Shown: positions 1 through 9,949, counted from the stretch's first letter. The stretch: 53,362 bases of DNA from Herminiimonas sp. (GCA_027310305.1 DAIDBD010000099.1:1-53362), one strand, 5' to 3'. The notes: generated by a model not told the origin, from the letters alone. Translations and numbers: made by a program.

Positions 1-35
1 CACATTTTTTACGCTCTCTGTTCCAGCATGCCGAT

Positions 36-72
36 AAAAAAGCCCGAACCACTTTCGTGAATTCGGGCTTTT
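36..72 (-). terminator. Rho-independent terminator of clpSA
   Basis: An inverted repeat with arms AAAAGCCCGAA and TTCGGGCTTTT encloses a loop of about 13 bases. Read on the minus strand it ends in a run of six T. It lies just past the clpA stop codon, so it most likely ends the clpS-clpA transcript. Confidence 0.85.
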
Positions 73-87
73 AAGAACGCTATCGAA

Positions 88-2388
88 TTATTCGACTTCG
101 ATCGTTTCTTGCGGTGCGGCCGGCGGCGCCGCATCGCCCTCGACGAACTCCAGCTTGATCTGATCGTTTTCAACCAGATCGACCGTCACACGTCCGCCGG
201 CGACCAATTTACCGAACAGCAGTTCATCCGCCAATGCCTTGCGAATCATGTCCTGTATCAGACGAGACATGGGGCGTGCGCCCATCAACGGATCAAAACC
301 CTTCTTCGCAAGGAACTTGCGCAAGCTGTCGGTGAAAATCGCTTCCACTTTCTTCTCGTGCAGTTGCTCTTCAAGCTGCATCAGGAACTTGTCCACCACG
401 CGCAGAATGACATCCTCATCCAGCGCACCGAAGCTGATGATGGAATCCAGTCGATTACGGAATTCCGGCGTGAACATGCGCTTGATGTCCGCCATCTCGT
501 CGCCGGCCTCCTTCTTGTCGGTAAAACCGATAGAACGTTTTTGCAGGCTTTCGGCGCCGGCATTGGTGGTCATGATGATGATCACGTTGCGGAAATCCGC
601 CTTGCGGCCGTTGTTATCGGTCAGCGTGCCATGATCCATCACCTGCAGCAGGATATTGAAGATATCGGGATGCGCTTTTTCAATCTCGTCCAGCAGCAGC
701 ACCGCATGCGGCTTCTTCGTGATCGCCTCGGTCAACAAGCCGCCTTGATCGAATCCGACATAGCCCGGCGGCGCGCCAATCAGACGGCTTACCGCATGAC
801 GCTCCATGTATTCCGACATGTCGAAGCGGATCAGCTCAATGCCGAGAATGAATGCAAGCTGCTTCGCCACCTCGGTTTTGCCGACACCGGTCGGACCGGA
901 AAACAGAAATGAGCCGATCGGCTTGTCGGTCTTGCCCAGGCCTGCACGCGCCATCTTGATCGACGACGCAAGCGCTTCGATTGCCGGTTCCTGGCCGAAC
1001 ACGACGTTCTTCAGATCGCGATCGATCGTTTGCAGCTTGCTGCGATCATCCTGGTTGACAGACTGCGGCGGAATACGCGCAATTTTCGAAATGATGTCTT
1101 CGATTTCGCTCTTGCCTATCGTCTTTTTCTGCTTCGATTTCGGCAGGATGCGTTGCGCCGCACCCGCCTCGTCGATCACATCAATCGCTTTGTCCGGCAG
1201 ATGGCGATCATTGATGAAGCGCGCAGCCAGTTCCGCTGCGGAAGTCAATGCGGAAGCAGAATACTTGACGCCATGATGCTCTTCGAAGCGGGATTTCAAA
1301 CCGCGCAGAATTTGCACGGTCTGTTCCACGGTCGGCTCATTCACATCGATTTTCTGGAAGCGACGTGCAAGCGCATGGTCTTTCTCGAAAACGCCGCGGT
1401 ATTCGGTATAGGTAGTCGCGCCGATGCATTTGAGCTGACCGCTGGCAAGCGCCGGCTTCAGCAGATTCGATGCATCGAGCGTACCGCCCGAGGCCGATCC
1501 CGCACCGATGATGGTATGTATTTCATCGACAAAAAGAATGCCGTTCGGATTATCTTTCAACTGCTTGAGAACCGACTTCAGGCGCTGCTCGAAATCGCCG
1601 CGGTATTTGGTGCCGGCCAGCAGTGCGCCCATGTCGAGCGAATAAACAATCGCATTCTGCAAAATTTCAGGCACATCGCCTTGCGTCACCCGCCAGGCAA
1701 GACCTTCGGCAATCGCTGTCTTGCCGACACCGGCCTCGCCGACCAGCAGCGGATTGTTTTTGCGGCGGCGGCATAACGTCTGGATAACCCGCTCGACTTC
1801 AGCTTCGCGTCCGATCAGCGGATCGATCTTGCCCTCTGCAGCAAGCTTGTTGAGATTTTGCGTGAACTGATCCAGCGGACTTTCCTTTTGCTGGCCTTCG
1901 GTCTGCGCATCTTCGGCGCCTTCCGGCGCTTTCTGCGGGTCCGTTTGCTGATCCTTGCGCACGCCGTGCGAAATGAAGTTCACCACATCGAGACGCGTTA
2001 CGCCCTGTTGATGCAGATAATAGACTGCATGCGAATCCTTCTCGCCGAAAATGGCAACCAGCACGTTGGCGCCGGTCACTTCCTTCTTGCCGTTGGATGC
2101 CGACTGCACATGCATGATGGCGCGCTGGATTACGCGCTGAAAACCGAGCGTCGGTTGAGTATCCACTTCGCTTGCGCCAGGCACGGTCGGCGTATTGTCG
2201 CTGATGAAATTCGTCAGCGTTTTACGCAAGTCTTCCACATTCACTGCGCATGCACGCAATACTTCTGCTGCCGACGGATTATCGAGCAACGCAAGCAACA
2301 AATGCTCGACAGTGATGAATTCATGCCGAGCCTGTCGCGCTTCTACAAAAGCCATATGCAAACTAACTTCCAATTCCTGGGCAATCAT
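88..2388 (-). CDS. clpA: ATP-dependent Clp protease ATP-binding subunit ClpA
   Basis: ClpA is the AAA+ unfoldase that feeds substrates to the ClpP peptidase in the cytoplasm. The 766-residue protein has an N-terminal Clp-N repeat domain (about residues 1-145), a first AAA+ module with Walker A GEAGVGKT (about 217-224) and Walker B FVDEIHT, and a second module with SGPTGVGKT and [10 protein letters not shown]. The C-terminal D2 small domain follows. There is no ClpB-type middle coiled coil. I start at the ATG at 2388 (MIAQELEVS), which has GGAGGA just upstream. A longer frame reaching 2406 would add six residues that include that ribosome site. The start overlaps the clpS stop as ATGA, so translation is probably coupled. 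Length is normal for the family (about 750-770). Confidence 0.97.
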   Translation of the reverse strand: MIAQELEVSLHMAFVEARQARHEFITVEHLLLALLDNPSAAEVLRACAVNVEDLRKTLTNFISDNTPTVPGASEVDTQPTLGFQRVIQRAIMHVQSASNGKKEVTGANVLVAIFGEKDSHAVYYLHQQGVTRLDVVNFISHGVRKDQQTDPQKAPEGAEDAQTEGQQKESPLDQFTQNLNKLAAEGKIDPLIGREAEVERVIQTLCRRRKNNPLLVGEAGVGKTAIAEGLAWRVTQGDVPEILQNAIVYSLDMGALLAGTKYRGDFEQRLKSVLKQLKDNPNGILFVDEIHTIIGAGSASGGTLDASNLLKPALASGQLKCIGATTYTEYRGVFEKDHALARRFQKIDVNEPTVEQTVQILRGLKSRFEEHHGVKYSASALTSAAELAARFINDRHLPDKAIDVIDEAGAAQRILPKSKQKKTIGKSEIEDIISKIARIPPQSVNQDDRSKLQTIDRDLKNVVFGQEPAIEALASSIKMARAGLGKTDKPIGSFLFSGPTGVGKTEVAKQLAFILGIELIRFDMSEYMERHAVSRLIGAPPGYVGFDQGGLLTEAITKKPHAVLLLDEIEKAHPDIFNILLQVMDHGTLTDNNGRKADFRNVIIIMTTNAGAESLQKRSIGFTDKKEAGDEMADIKRMFTPEFRNRLDSIISFGALDEDVILRVVDKFLMQLEEQLHEKKVEAIFTDSLRKFLAKKGFDPLMGARPMSRLIQDMIRKALADELLFGKLVAGGRVTVDLVENDQIKLEFVEGDAAPPAAPQETIEVE

Positions 2389-2699
2389 GCTTCCTCCATC
2401 ACGCATTGCAGGGGATGCCCTGCTTTTCGGGCGTGGGTTAAAACGAGTTCGACTTTAGTGCATGCAATATCTTTAGGATACACGCCGCACATACCTTTAC
2501 CGTCGCGGTGAACCTTGAGCATGATTTGCGTCGCGGTCTCGCGGTCTTTATTGAAATATTCCTGGATGATCGCAACGACGAATTCCATCGGCGTATAGTC
2601 ATCGTTCAACAACAATACCTGATACATCGGCGGCGCCTTGAGCTTTTGCTTTTGCTCTTTTCGCGTCAAAACGGTGCCGTTATCATCCTTAGTTGCCAT
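2385..2699 (-). CDS. clpS: ATP-dependent Clp protease adaptor ClpS
   Basis: ClpS is the N-recognin that delivers N-end-rule substrates to ClpA. The protein has 104 residues. It shows the family core [17 protein letters not shown], in which the NDD and the following hydrophobic residues form the N-degron pocket, then the helix and strand containing [11 protein letters not shown]. The ending, [17 protein letters not shown], is typical. The first 20 residues are a charged, probably flexible tail. The gene precedes clpA and shares an ATGA overlap with it, the usual proteobacterial arrangement. The divergent neighbour is a cold-shock gene, as in many proteobacteria. Confidence 0.97.
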   Translation of the reverse strand: MATKDDNGTVLTRKEQKQKLKAPPMYQVLLLNDDYTPMEFVVAIIQEYFNKDRETATQIMLKVHRDGKGMCGVYPKDIACTKVELVLTHARKAGHPLQCVMEEA

Positions 2700-3032
2700 G
2701 CGTCTATTCTAATGCGTTCAACTACGCGCGTAATGCGCAAAGTGGGAGATGCCTAACATTTATATTGATATTACGCGCTTTCTTGATAGTGCGCAGATGA
2801 CGCTGGAACGCGCCAAATCAAGGATAAGTTTTGCGTTTCCTCATGAAAAACTTTCTGCCTCATGTAAATTACTTGACTTTTTTATTTTTTCCGCAAACAA
2901 TGGTAATTATTGATAAGTGCGGCTAAGCACTAATCAATATGAAGAGAGCAAGTTTTAAGAGGGGGCAGCGTTACGCGAAGCTTCTTGCTTTTACGGCTCG
3001 TGTGATTAGTTAATATTAGAAAGACGCTTTTT
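2700..3032 (+). promoter_or_regulatory. clpS/csp divergent intergenic region with long AT-rich csp leader
   Basis: This 333-base stretch holds no convincing gene. It is clearly more AT-rich than its surroundings, with a TTGACT hexamer at 2873-2878 followed by T-rich sequence. Csp mRNAs commonly carry long structured 5' leaders that control translation with temperature, and the spacing allows for one. I see no clear match to the enteric cold box, and no clean -10 at ideal spacing from the TTGACT. The exact promoter is undecided. Confidence 0.4.
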
Positions 3033-3236
3033 ATGGCAACAGGTACCGTCAAGTGGTTCAACGACTCCAAAGGCTTCGGCTTTATCACTCCGGATGACGG
3101 TGGCGAAGATTTATTCGCGCACTTTTCCGCAATCCAGATGAACGGCTTCAAAACCCTCAAAGAAGGTCAAAAAGTTCAATTCGAAGTCACGCAAGGCCCC
3201 AAAGGCAAGCAAGCTTCCAATATTCAAGCTCCCTGA
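3033..3236 (+). CDS. Cold-shock domain protein (CspA/CspD family)
   Basis: This is a 67-residue single cold-shock (OB-fold) domain that binds single-stranded RNA or DNA and acts as an RNA chaperone. The RNP1 motif KGFGFI lies at about residues 13-18 and the RNP2-like DLFAHFS at about 26-32. The start [11 protein letters not shown] is standard for Csp proteins. It stands alone, divergent from clpS, with its own terminator. The neighbourhood resembles cspD-clpS of other proteobacteria. Sequence alone does not separate a cold-induced CspA role from a stationary-phase CspD role, so no symbol is given. Confidence 0.96.
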   Translation: MATGTVKWFNDSKGFGFITPDDGGEDLFAHFSAIQMNGFKTLKEGQKVQFEVTQGPKGKQASNIQAP

Positions 3237-3262
3237 TTTTTGTGTATTAAGGTAGTGTTGTG

Positions 3263-3290
3263 AAACCCCCGCAATAGCGGGGTTTTTTTT
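3263..3290 (+). terminator. Rho-independent terminator of the csp gene
   Basis: A CCCCGC / GCGGGG stem with an AATA loop is flanked by AAAC on the left and followed by a run of eight T. It lies 26 bases after the csp stop codon. Confidence 0.93.
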
Positions 3291-3461
3291 GCCTGTAATT
3301 TCTTTCTGCAATCTCGCTATTTGCCTTCTGTATCATTGTGACTGACAAGCAAATTCGAAACGGATTCCAATCTAAATCAATGTTGTCGGCAAGCGTTGAG
3401 TATCGACCATCCAGTATTACCACTTATGCAAGTCGTGATGAAATAGCGATAAAGTAATTCA

Positions 3462-4820
3462 ATGAAACTTAGGCAAAAAATTATCCTGTTTGCAATCACA
3501 CCGCTTATCGTAGCGTTGTGTGCCATAGCTTATGCTGTGCGGCATCAGGCCACCTTACTGGCACAGCAACAACGGTCATCTGTCGAAGCAGCCTACCTTT
3601 CGAGCAAAAAAGAAGAATTGAGGCATTACGTTTCCCTTGCAACACATTCAATTTCTCATCTATATGATTCTGGACGGAATGATGTTGCTACCCTAAATGA
3701 AGCTAAAACCATTATTTCCAAATTGGATTATGGCGGTGATGACGGTTATTTTTTCATTTATGATTTGCATGGCGTCAATTTGATGCACCCCCGTCAACCC
3801 GAATTGGTAGGTCGCAACTTGTGGAATCTGAAAGATGCCAATGGCAATCCCACAATTCAACGCCTTCTCTCGCGAGCGAAATCCGGAGGTGGATTTGAAC
3901 GTTATTTATGGGAAAAGCCCTCGACCCACAAGATAGCGCCCAAATTGGGTTATGTCGTAATTCTTGATCGTTGGGGCTGGATGCTTGGTACCGGACTTTA
4001 TCTTGATGACGTTGACGCAGCGCTTGCCAAAATAGACACACAAAGTTCCGGCAATATATACAGCACCATGCTATGGATCGCGGTGATTGCGATTGCCAGT
4101 GCATTAGTAATCGCTCTGTCCGGACTGGCATTGAATATCAGCGAATATCGTGTAGCCGATGCGAAACTCAAGGTATTGGCGCAACGCGTGGTGCGCTCGC
4201 AGGAAGAAGAGCGCGCGCGCCTGTCGCGCGATTTGCATGACGGCATCAGTCAATGGCTGGTATCGATCAAGCTGCAGGTGGAATCCGGCATCGCCAAATT
4301 GAGCGGACATGCAGCACAACCTGAATTGGCGCGTACATCATTCAATCGTGCTGCCGGTCAGTTGAATGATGTGCTCGGTGAAGTGCGTCGTATTTCGCAT
4401 GATTTGCGGCCCGCGATTCTGGACGATCTCGGCTTGGCCGCCGCACTCGATCATCTGGCCCACGAATTTTCCGAGCTTAACTCGCTACCCACACAATTCG
4501 AGTCTCTGGGTGTTACCGATGGCTTGACCGATGTCAGCAATACGGTGTTGTTCCGTATCGCGCAGGAAGCGCTGACCAACATCAAACGCCATGCCCGCGC
4601 ATCGCAAGCACACATGAGTCTGACAGGCGATGCCAAAGCGGTCACGCTCGCCATCAAGGACAACGGCATCGGATTTGACATTGGCGGCATTGCACAAAAC
4701 CCAAAGCGCGGCATCGGACTGCGCAATATGCATGAGCGCCTGGAGGCAGTGGGCGGCAAGCTGCATGTGACCTCTTCCACCGACGGCACGCATGTGGTTG
4801 CTGCGATACCGAGAGACTAA
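3462..4820 (+). CDS. Membrane sensor histidine kinase with single-Cache periplasmic domain (NarL-type partner)
   Basis: This 452-residue kinase has a first membrane helix at about residues 8-26, a periplasmic domain at about 27-200 and a second helix at about 203-224. The periplasmic part resembles single Cache (sCache_2) domains, for example DDGYFFIYDLHGVNLMHP and GWMLGTGLYLDD, which in other proteins bind small organic ligands. There is no evident HAMP domain. The HisKA_3 dimerisation helix contains SRDLHDGISQ, with H259 as the likely phosphorylated histidine. The HATPase domain follows, with the N box (AQEALTNIKRHA), DNGIGFD and GIGLRNMHER. The response regulator gene begins 11 bases after its stop. 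Ligand and targets are unknown; convergent orientation towards icd does not imply it regulates icd. Confidence 0.93.
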   Translation: MKLRQKIILFAITPLIVALCAIAYAVRHQATLLAQQQRSSVEAAYLSSKKEELRHYVSLATHSISHLYDSGRNDVATLNEAKTIISKLDYGGDDGYFFIYDLHGVNLMHPRQPELVGRNLWNLKDANGNPTIQRLLSRAKSGGGFERYLWEKPSTHKIAPKLGYVVILDRWGWMLGTGLYLDDVDAALAKIDTQSSGNIYSTMLWIAVIAIASALVIALSGLALNISEYRVADAKLKVLAQRVVRSQEEERARLSRDLHDGISQWLVSIKLQVESGIAKLSGHAAQPELARTSFNRAAGQLNDVLGEVRRISHDLRPAILDDLGLAAALDHLAHEFSELNSLPTQFESLGVTDGLTDVSNTVLFRIAQEALTNIKRHARASQAHMSLTGDAKAVTLAIKDNGIGFDIGGIAQNPKRGIGLRNMHERLEAVGGKLHVTSSTDGTHVVAAIPRD

Positions 4821-4831
4821 GCGGATTCGAC

Positions 4832-5461
4832 ATGACCATTCCACCTGATGTCCACATCCTGCTGGTCGATGATCATCCGCTGGTGCGGGACGGCTTGCGC
4901 GCCCGCCTGGAAGCGGTACCGCATTTCACCATCGTTGCCGAAGCTGACAATGCCGATGAAGCGCTGCACCATGCCGCATCCCGGACAATCGATCTGGTTC
5001 TGATGGACATCAATCTGAACGGCATGAACGGAATCGAGCTGACCGGACGCTTTCATGCATCGTTTCCCGAAATTGCCGTATTGATGCTGAGCATGCATGA
5101 CAAAGCCGAATATGTAATGCAATCGATCCAGGCCGGGGCGCGAGGCTACGTCCTGAAGGACGCTCCCGCCATCGATATCATCACCGCCATCGATACCGTC
5201 ATGTCGGGTGGCCTTTACTACAGCGCGGGCTTGTCCAAGCAACTTTCCCGGCCATTGGCGCCCGCCTTGTTGCTGACCCCGCGCGAGAAAGAGGTATTGC
5301 GGAGAATCGCTACCGGAAAATCCAACAAGCATATCGCGCGCGAACTGGATCTAAGCGTGCGCACGATCGAAACGCATCGGTTGAACATCAAGCGCAAACT
5401 GGGCATCGAAGGGCAGGCCGATCTGATTCGATTTGCTCTCGAACAGACCGTGATCAAATAA
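4832..5461 (+). CDS. NarL/FixJ-family response regulator
   Basis: This 209-residue response regulator is the likely partner of the kinase directly upstream. The receiver domain (about 6-125) has the acidic pair D13-D14, the phosphoacceptor D59 in LVLMDINL, S87 and K109 in YVLKDAP. The LuxR-type helix-turn-helix (about 147-205) reads LTPREKEVLRRIATGKSN and SVRTIETHRLNIKRKL. Together the two genes form a two-component system that should act on transcription. A shared hairpin terminator follows. Confidence 0.95.
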   Translation: MTIPPDVHILLVDDHPLVRDGLRARLEAVPHFTIVAEADNADEALHHAASRTIDLVLMDINLNGMNGIELTGRFHASFPEIAVLMLSMHDKAEYVMQSIQAGARGYVLKDAPAIDIITAIDTVMSGGLYYSAGLSKQLSRPLAPALLLTPREKEVLRRIATGKSNKHIARELDLSVRTIETHRLNIKRKLGIEGQADLIRFALEQTVIK

Positions 5462-5492
5462 AGCTGCGCGCGAAAATGAAGGTGGAAAAATC

Positions 5493-5523
5493 AAAAATGC
5501 CGGGAGTGCCCCGGCATTTTTTT
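5493..5523. terminator. Bidirectional terminator between the response regulator and icd
   Basis: The arms AAAAATGCCGGG and CCCGGCATTTTTTT pair around a five-base loop, with T runs readable in both directions. It separates the convergent response-regulator and icd genes. Confidence 0.92.
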
Positions 5524-5542
5524 ACATTCCCCGATCGAAAAA

Positions 5543-6796
5543 TTACATATTCTCGATCATCACATCGCCGAAACCGGAGCATGACACCTGCGTCGCACCT
5601 TCCATCAAACGCGCGAAGTCGTAAGTGACTTTCTTCGACTTGATCGAGTTGCTCATCGAACTGATGATCAGGTCAGCCGCCTCCGACCAGCCCATGTGCC
5701 GCAGCATCATTTCAGCCGACAGGATCAGCGAGCCCGGATTGACATAGTCCTTGCCGGCGTATTTCGGCGCGGTACCGTGCGTGGCTTCGAACATCGCAAC
5801 CGAGTCGGACATATTCGCACCCGGCGCAATGCCTATGCCACCCACTTGCGCGGCCAGCGCGTCGGAAATATAGTCGCCGTTCAGGTTCAGGGTGGCGATC
5901 ACGCTGTACTCGTTCGGACGCAGCAGTATCTGCTGCAGGAATGCGTCGGCAATCGAGTCCTTGACAATGATTGCCTTGCCGGTCTTTGGATTCTTGAACT
6001 TGCACCATGGGCCGCCATCAATCAGTTCGGCACCGAATTCCTTTTGGGCCAATGCATACGCCCAGTCACGGAAGCCCCCTTCGGTATATTTCATGATGTT
6101 GCCTTTGTGGACGATCGTCACGGATGGCTTGTCGTTGTCGATCGCATACTGAATTGCCTTGCGTACCAAGCGCTCGGTGCCTTCGCGTGAAACCGGCTTG
6201 ATGCCGATGCCGGACGAATCCGGGAAGCGGATTTTCTTGACGCCCATTTCCTTGATCAGGAATTCAATGACTTTCTTCGCGCCTTCCGAGCCTTCCTGCC
6301 ATTCGATGCCGGCGTAGATGTCTTCCGAGTTTTCGCGGAAGATGACCATGTCGGTTTTTTCCGGCTCGCGTACCGGCGACGGCACGCCTGTGAAATATCG
6401 GACCGGGCGCAGACACACATACAGGTCAAGTTCCTGACGCAAGGCGACGTTTAGCGAACGAATGCCGCCGCCGACCGGCGTGGTCAGCGGACCCTTGATC
6501 GAAACAACGTAATCCTTCAATACTTTCAGCGTTTCTTCCGGCAGCCATACGTCCGGGCCGTAAACCGTGGTTGATTTTTCGCCGGCGTAGATTTCCATCC
6601 AGCTGATCTTGCGTTTGCCGCCATAAGCCTTGGCAACCGCCGCATCGACCACCTTGATCATCACAGGGCTGATATCGACGCCGGTGCCGTCACCTTCGAT
6701 GTAGGGAATAATCGGATTGTCAGGCACGGTCAGCGAAAAATCGGCATTGACGGTGATTTGCTTGCCATCGGCTGGCACTTTGATATGTTGATACAT
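5543..6796 (-). CDS. icd: NADP-dependent isocitrate dehydrogenase
   Basis: This TCA-cycle enzyme oxidatively decarboxylates isocitrate to 2-oxoglutarate. The 417 residues match the dimeric bacterial NADP type. The substrate loop [10 protein letters not shown] contains S114, equivalent to the serine phosphorylated by AceK in enterics. [13 protein letters not shown] and the metal-binding region around [17 protein letters not shown] are present. [17 protein letters not shown] carries the Lys-Tyr pair that marks NADP use. The gene is monocistronic, with a shared terminator downstream and a palindromic site in its upstream region. Confidence 0.97.
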   Translation of the reverse strand: MYQHIKVPADGKQITVNADFSLTVPDNPIIPYIEGDGTGVDISPVMIKVVDAAVAKAYGGKRKISWMEIYAGEKSTTVYGPDVWLPEETLKVLKDYVVSIKGPLTTPVGGGIRSLNVALRQELDLYVCLRPVRYFTGVPSPVREPEKTDMVIFRENSEDIYAGIEWQEGSEGAKKVIEFLIKEMGVKKIRFPDSSGIGIKPVSREGTERLVRKAIQYAIDNDKPSVTIVHKGNIMKYTEGGFRDWAYALAQKEFGAELIDGGPWCKFKNPKTGKAIIVKDSIADAFLQQILLRPNEYSVIATLNLNGDYISDALAAQVGGIGIAPGANMSDSVAMFEATHGTAPKYAGKDYVNPGSLILSAEMMLRHMGWSEAADLIISSMSNSIKSKKVTYDFARLMEGATQVSCSGFGDVMIENM

Positions 6797-6866
6797 CGTT
6801 GTCTCCGAAATGAAGGCGGAAAAAAAGCGGCTGGTATTGTAAATATTCGATTGATTCAGAATTCAA

Positions 6867-6880
6867 GTCTTATATAAGAC
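6867..6880. promoter_or_regulatory. 14-bp palindrome upstream of icd
   Basis: GTCTTATATAAGAC is a perfect palindrome, followed directly by another ATAAGAC half-site. It lies 71-84 bases upstream of the icd start, in the 263-base icd/pseudouridine-synthase divergent region. It looks like a dimeric regulator operator. GntR-type regulators of central metabolism in Burkholderiales use AT-rich sites of this general look, but the assignment here is an inference. It could also overlap a promoter, since it contains TATATAA. Confidence 0.5.
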
Positions 6881-7059
6881 ATAAGACTACATTTCGTATT
6901 ATGCACTAGAATTTTACTGTATGCCATAATTTTGCAACATTTTAAGGCTATAAGAAAGCCGGCCTTCGTGCCAAGTAATCTGCATATCAATGAAAACAGT
7001 ACGATTCGCACCTTTGTAAAAGCCAGGTTCCGTGCCGTTACCAGCTACCTCTTTCAAGC

Positions 7060-7617
7060 ATGCCCCTCATATTATTCAACAAGCCTTATCAAGTGATGTG
7101 CCAGTTTTCGCCGCATGCGACGCGCGACACATTGGCCGACTACCTGGACATTCCGAATATATATCCGGCCGGGCGCCTGGACGCAGACAGCGAAGGTTTG
7201 CTGCTGTTGACCGACGACGGGCAACAGCAGCACGATATCAGTCATCCGGACCGCAAGCAGCCGAAGACTTACCTTGCGCAAGTTGAGGGTCTGCCGGATG
7301 CCGAGGCGCTGACGCGCTTGCGCAACCCGCTCGATCTGGGAGATTTTATAACCCGGTCCTGCGAAGCCAAGCGAATTTATCAACCGGAGTGGTTATGGCC
7401 GCGCGATCCGCCGATTCGCCAGCGAGCCAGTACACCGACCGATTGGCTCGCCATCACCCTGGCTGAAGGTAAAAACCGCCAGGTACGCCGCATGACGGCG
7501 GCAGTCGGCTTGCCGACCTTGCGCCTGGTTCGGATCGCCATCGGCCGGCTGTCCCTGGAAACGCATCCTCTTTTACCTGGCGAATGGTGCGAGGTTTCAC
7601 CATCCGAACTGAAATAA
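7060..7617 (+). CDS. rluE: RsuA-family pseudouridine synthase, probably RluE (23S rRNA)
   Basis: This 185-residue protein of the RsuA/RluB/E/F family probably converts a uridine of 23S rRNA to pseudouridine. The catalytic aspartate is D41 in PAGRLDADSEGLLLLTDDG. Further family motifs are KTYLAQVEG and EGKNRQVRRMTAAVG. It lacks the N-terminal S4 domain of RsuA and RluB and begins directly with MPLILFNKPYQV, which fits RluE in length and layout. No strong ribosome site precedes the ATG. It is divergent from icd and convergent with the hupE-like gene. Confidence 0.85.
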   Translation: MPLILFNKPYQVMCQFSPHATRDTLADYLDIPNIYPAGRLDADSEGLLLLTDDGQQQHDISHPDRKQPKTYLAQVEGLPDAEALTRLRNPLDLGDFITRSCEAKRIYQPEWLWPRDPPIRQRASTPTDWLAITLAEGKNRQVRRMTAAVGLPTLRLVRIAIGRLSLETHPLLPGEWCEVSPSELK

Positions 7618-7637
7618 CACGGACTGCAGCAGTTCGC

Positions 7638-8765
7638 TTAAAGCGGCAGCACCTTTAAATTGAAAGCTCTTTCCACCAGCCAGGTCATTGCCAATGCAGC
7701 AATTAAGAGGGAGCCTCCCAGCAAAATAATGCGCCGGTAAAACCATGTATGCCGCAATACGAACGCGATCGGCAGGAATGCGGCCACAATCGCAAACTGT
7801 CCCACTTCCACGCCCAGATTGAAACCAACCAATGCAAGAATCAGCGCATCTTGCGGCAATCCGAGATCGCTCAACACAGTGGCAAAGCCGAAACCGTGAA
7901 TCAAACCGAACACGAATGCCATCACCCAGCGCCGCTCGCCAAACAAGGGAAACACATTATTCAGCGCTGCAATCACGACCGAGGCGGCAATGGTCGACTC
8001 CACCAGGCGCGACGGCAAGCTGATCAGGCCCAACGTCGCTAGAGTCAATGTGATCGAATGCGCTACGGTGAAGGCAGTGACGATTTTAAGCACTGCCCAG
8101 AATGTGGGCTTGAAAGCATCGACCGCCTGCCATTTTTTCTGCCGGCGAAACACGACTGCAGGCAACAGCAACGCCAGCAAGAACAGGATGTGGTCGAAAC
8201 CGATCCAGATATGCCAGACGCCTTCACGGCCATAATCGAGGAACTGGTTCAACTTGCTCGGCCGGACCAGGGAAAACTGCTGGGTCGCCTTTTCGGGACT
8301 GAAAATTCCGGTGCTGGAAACATCTTGATACTGCAATCGCAGCAATCCCTTGTGCTGCGGATCGATATCGAAAAACAACGCATAACGTACCTGCAATGTT
8401 TCCCGGATGGCGGGGCATTCGGCCTTGAAACGGAGAACCGCGTAAGCGCCGTCGGTATGGTTGTCCATCAGATGCTCAGTCACGCGCGCAGGGCATGATT
8501 TGCCTTCCGCCGCCAATTGCAGGCGCGATAACGCGTAAGCGGCGATATCGGTATGCTTCGCACGCACTTCGCCCCATGTGATGGCGCCATCGCCATTGGT
8601 ATCGAGTCCGATTGCAAAATCCAGATCGCGCAACGCGATATCCCATTGCCCGGCAATCGCATTGCCGTCTACGCCAAGCGATAGATAACTGTCGCTGGGT
8701 TTATGGGCGTATGCATTCAGCACGACAAAAAATAAGCAAATAAATGCCGGCAACAGCCGCTTCAT
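7638..8765 (-). CDS. HupE/UreJ-2 family membrane protein with an EF-hand-like loop
   Basis: This 375-residue protein has a signal peptide (about 1-20) and an extracytoplasmic N-terminal domain. That domain holds an EF-hand-like calcium loop, DTNGDGAITWGE (about 55-66). A C-terminal HupE/UreJ-2 membrane region follows with about six to seven helices. Conserved histidine motifs are HIWIGFDHILF, VAHSITLTLA and GLIHGFGFA. Classical HupE proteins are nickel or metal permeases, but this longer subfamily has no firmly known substrate. The start overlaps the stop of the TPR gene by ATGA, so the two are co-translated and may act together at the envelope. No hydrogenase or urease genes are nearby. Confidence 0.8.
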   Translation of the reverse strand: MKRLLPAFICLFFVVLNAYAHKPSDSYLSLGVDGNAIAGQWDIALRDLDFAIGLDTNGDGAITWGEVRAKHTDIAAYALSRLQLAAEGKSCPARVTEHLMDNHTDGAYAVLRFKAECPAIRETLQVRYALFFDIDPQHKGLLRLQYQDVSSTGIFSPEKATQQFSLVRPSKLNQFLDYGREGVWHIWIGFDHILFLLALLLPAVVFRRQKKWQAVDAFKPTFWAVLKIVTAFTVAHSITLTLATLGLISLPSRLVESTIAASVVIAALNNVFPLFGERRWVMAFVFGLIHGFGFATVLSDLGLPQDALILALVGFNLGVEVGQFAIVAAFLPIAFVLRHTWFYRRIILLGGSLLIAALAMTWLVERAFNLKVLPL

Positions 8766-9949
8766 TTGCGCAACCCTTTCAACTGTTGCGCCAAACCGAT
8801 CAGAAGGCTGTCTTCATTGTGGCTGTCATCGAGCCATCGCAAAACGGGCTGGGCCGCCTGCGGATCTTTCAAGGCAAGCGCCGACTCCAGGAAAATGCGT
8901 GCATCGCGCGGCTCAAGCTGCACTTTCCAGTTTTCCTGCGCCAGCATCAATGCTTTTTTCGGATCATGTTTTACGTGCAGTTCGAATCGCGCCTCTTCCT
9001 GCTGATGCACCGTGTCATTGCGTAATCTGGCTGCATCGAAACGCGCGGCAAGCGTTGCTTCGCGCTGCTTCGCATTTGGCGAATTCAACGCGCGTTCGGC
9101 AAGGACCAGACGCAGCAGCAGCGCATCCGACGGCGTTCTGTCTTTCAACATGGCAACCACTTGCGCCGGGCGTCTTTGATCAAGCAAAAAATCCGCATAG
9201 GCTGCCAGCAGGAAAGTATCGGTAATGCCAAGAGCCAATCCTTGTTTGAAGTGAGATTCTGCAACCTCAGTCCGATCCAGGCGCTGCGAAATTTCCGCCA
9301 ACCGGATCAATACCCATAATTTTTCGTCGGGAGACGCTTCGGGATGGCTTATGAACGCCTCATTCAAAGCCTGGTAGGCGCCGACGGCTTTGCCGGTCAA
9401 GCCATCGACCATGGCTTCGCAACCGGTGGCAATCAACTCGCTTGCCACGCCGTGCAGCGCCTGGCAGTCGGCCATGGCCTGCGGATAGCGCCCCTGCACA
9501 ATATGGATTGTCGCGCGCAGCGCATGTGCCTGAAAATGCTGCGGGTCGCGCTCCAGTATTTTAGCCAGATCGGTAAGCGCACCTGCGAAATCATGGCGGA
9601 ATTGGCTCAAGCTAGCGCGCAGCATCTGCACTTCTATCGGAGGCACGGGCATATCCCACCAAGGAGCGAGTGCCGCCTGTGCGTAACCCAGGTAGCGCGG
9701 ATCCCCTTCCTCTGCCACCAAGCCGTAATAGCGGCGCGCCAAACTCACCGCCGCATCGAGATTACGTGGATTACGCTGCAATTCGGCACGCAGCTGCACT
9801 ATTTCACGTGCAATCGGGTCGTTGGGCTTGAACGGCAAGCGTTCCAATACCTGCGCATCGGAAGCAGGAAGATACGGCGCTGCAATAACCTGGTTTACAT
9901 TAAAAGAGAGGATCAAGCACGCAAGAAGACAAGATGGACGAAGAGACAT
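8762..9949 (-). CDS. Exported TPR-repeat protein
   Basis: This 395-residue protein is probably periplasmic. I start at the ATG at 9949, which gives a clean signal peptide (MSLRPSCLLACLILSFNVNQ, then IAAP). An upstream in-frame ATG at 10036 would spoil it. The mature part is helical with several TPR-like units, for example AVSLARRYYGL, ALTDLAKILERDPQHFQAHALRA and RLAEISQRLDRTEVAESHFKQGLA. Such repeats usually bind other proteins. The gene overlaps the HupE-type gene by four bases, so its partner may be that membrane protein. No specific function is recognised. Confidence 0.8.
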   Translation of the reverse strand: MSLRPSCLLACLILSFNVNQVIAAPYLPASDAQVLERLPFKPNDPIAREIVQLRAELQRNPRNLDAAVSLARRYYGLVAEEGDPRYLGYAQAALAPWWDMPVPPIEVQMLRASLSQFRHDFAGALTDLAKILERDPQHFQAHALRATIHIVQGRYPQAMADCQALHGVASELIATGCEAMVDGLTGKAVGAYQALNEAFISHPEASPDEKLWVLIRLAEISQRLDRTEVAESHFKQGLALGITDTFLLAAYADFLLDQRRPAQVVAMLKDRTPSDALLLRLVLAERALNSPNAKQREATLAARFDAARLRNDTVHQQEEARFELHVKHDPKKALMLAQENWKVQLEPRDARIFLESALALKDPQAAQPVLRWLDDSHNEDSLLIGLAQQLKGLRK

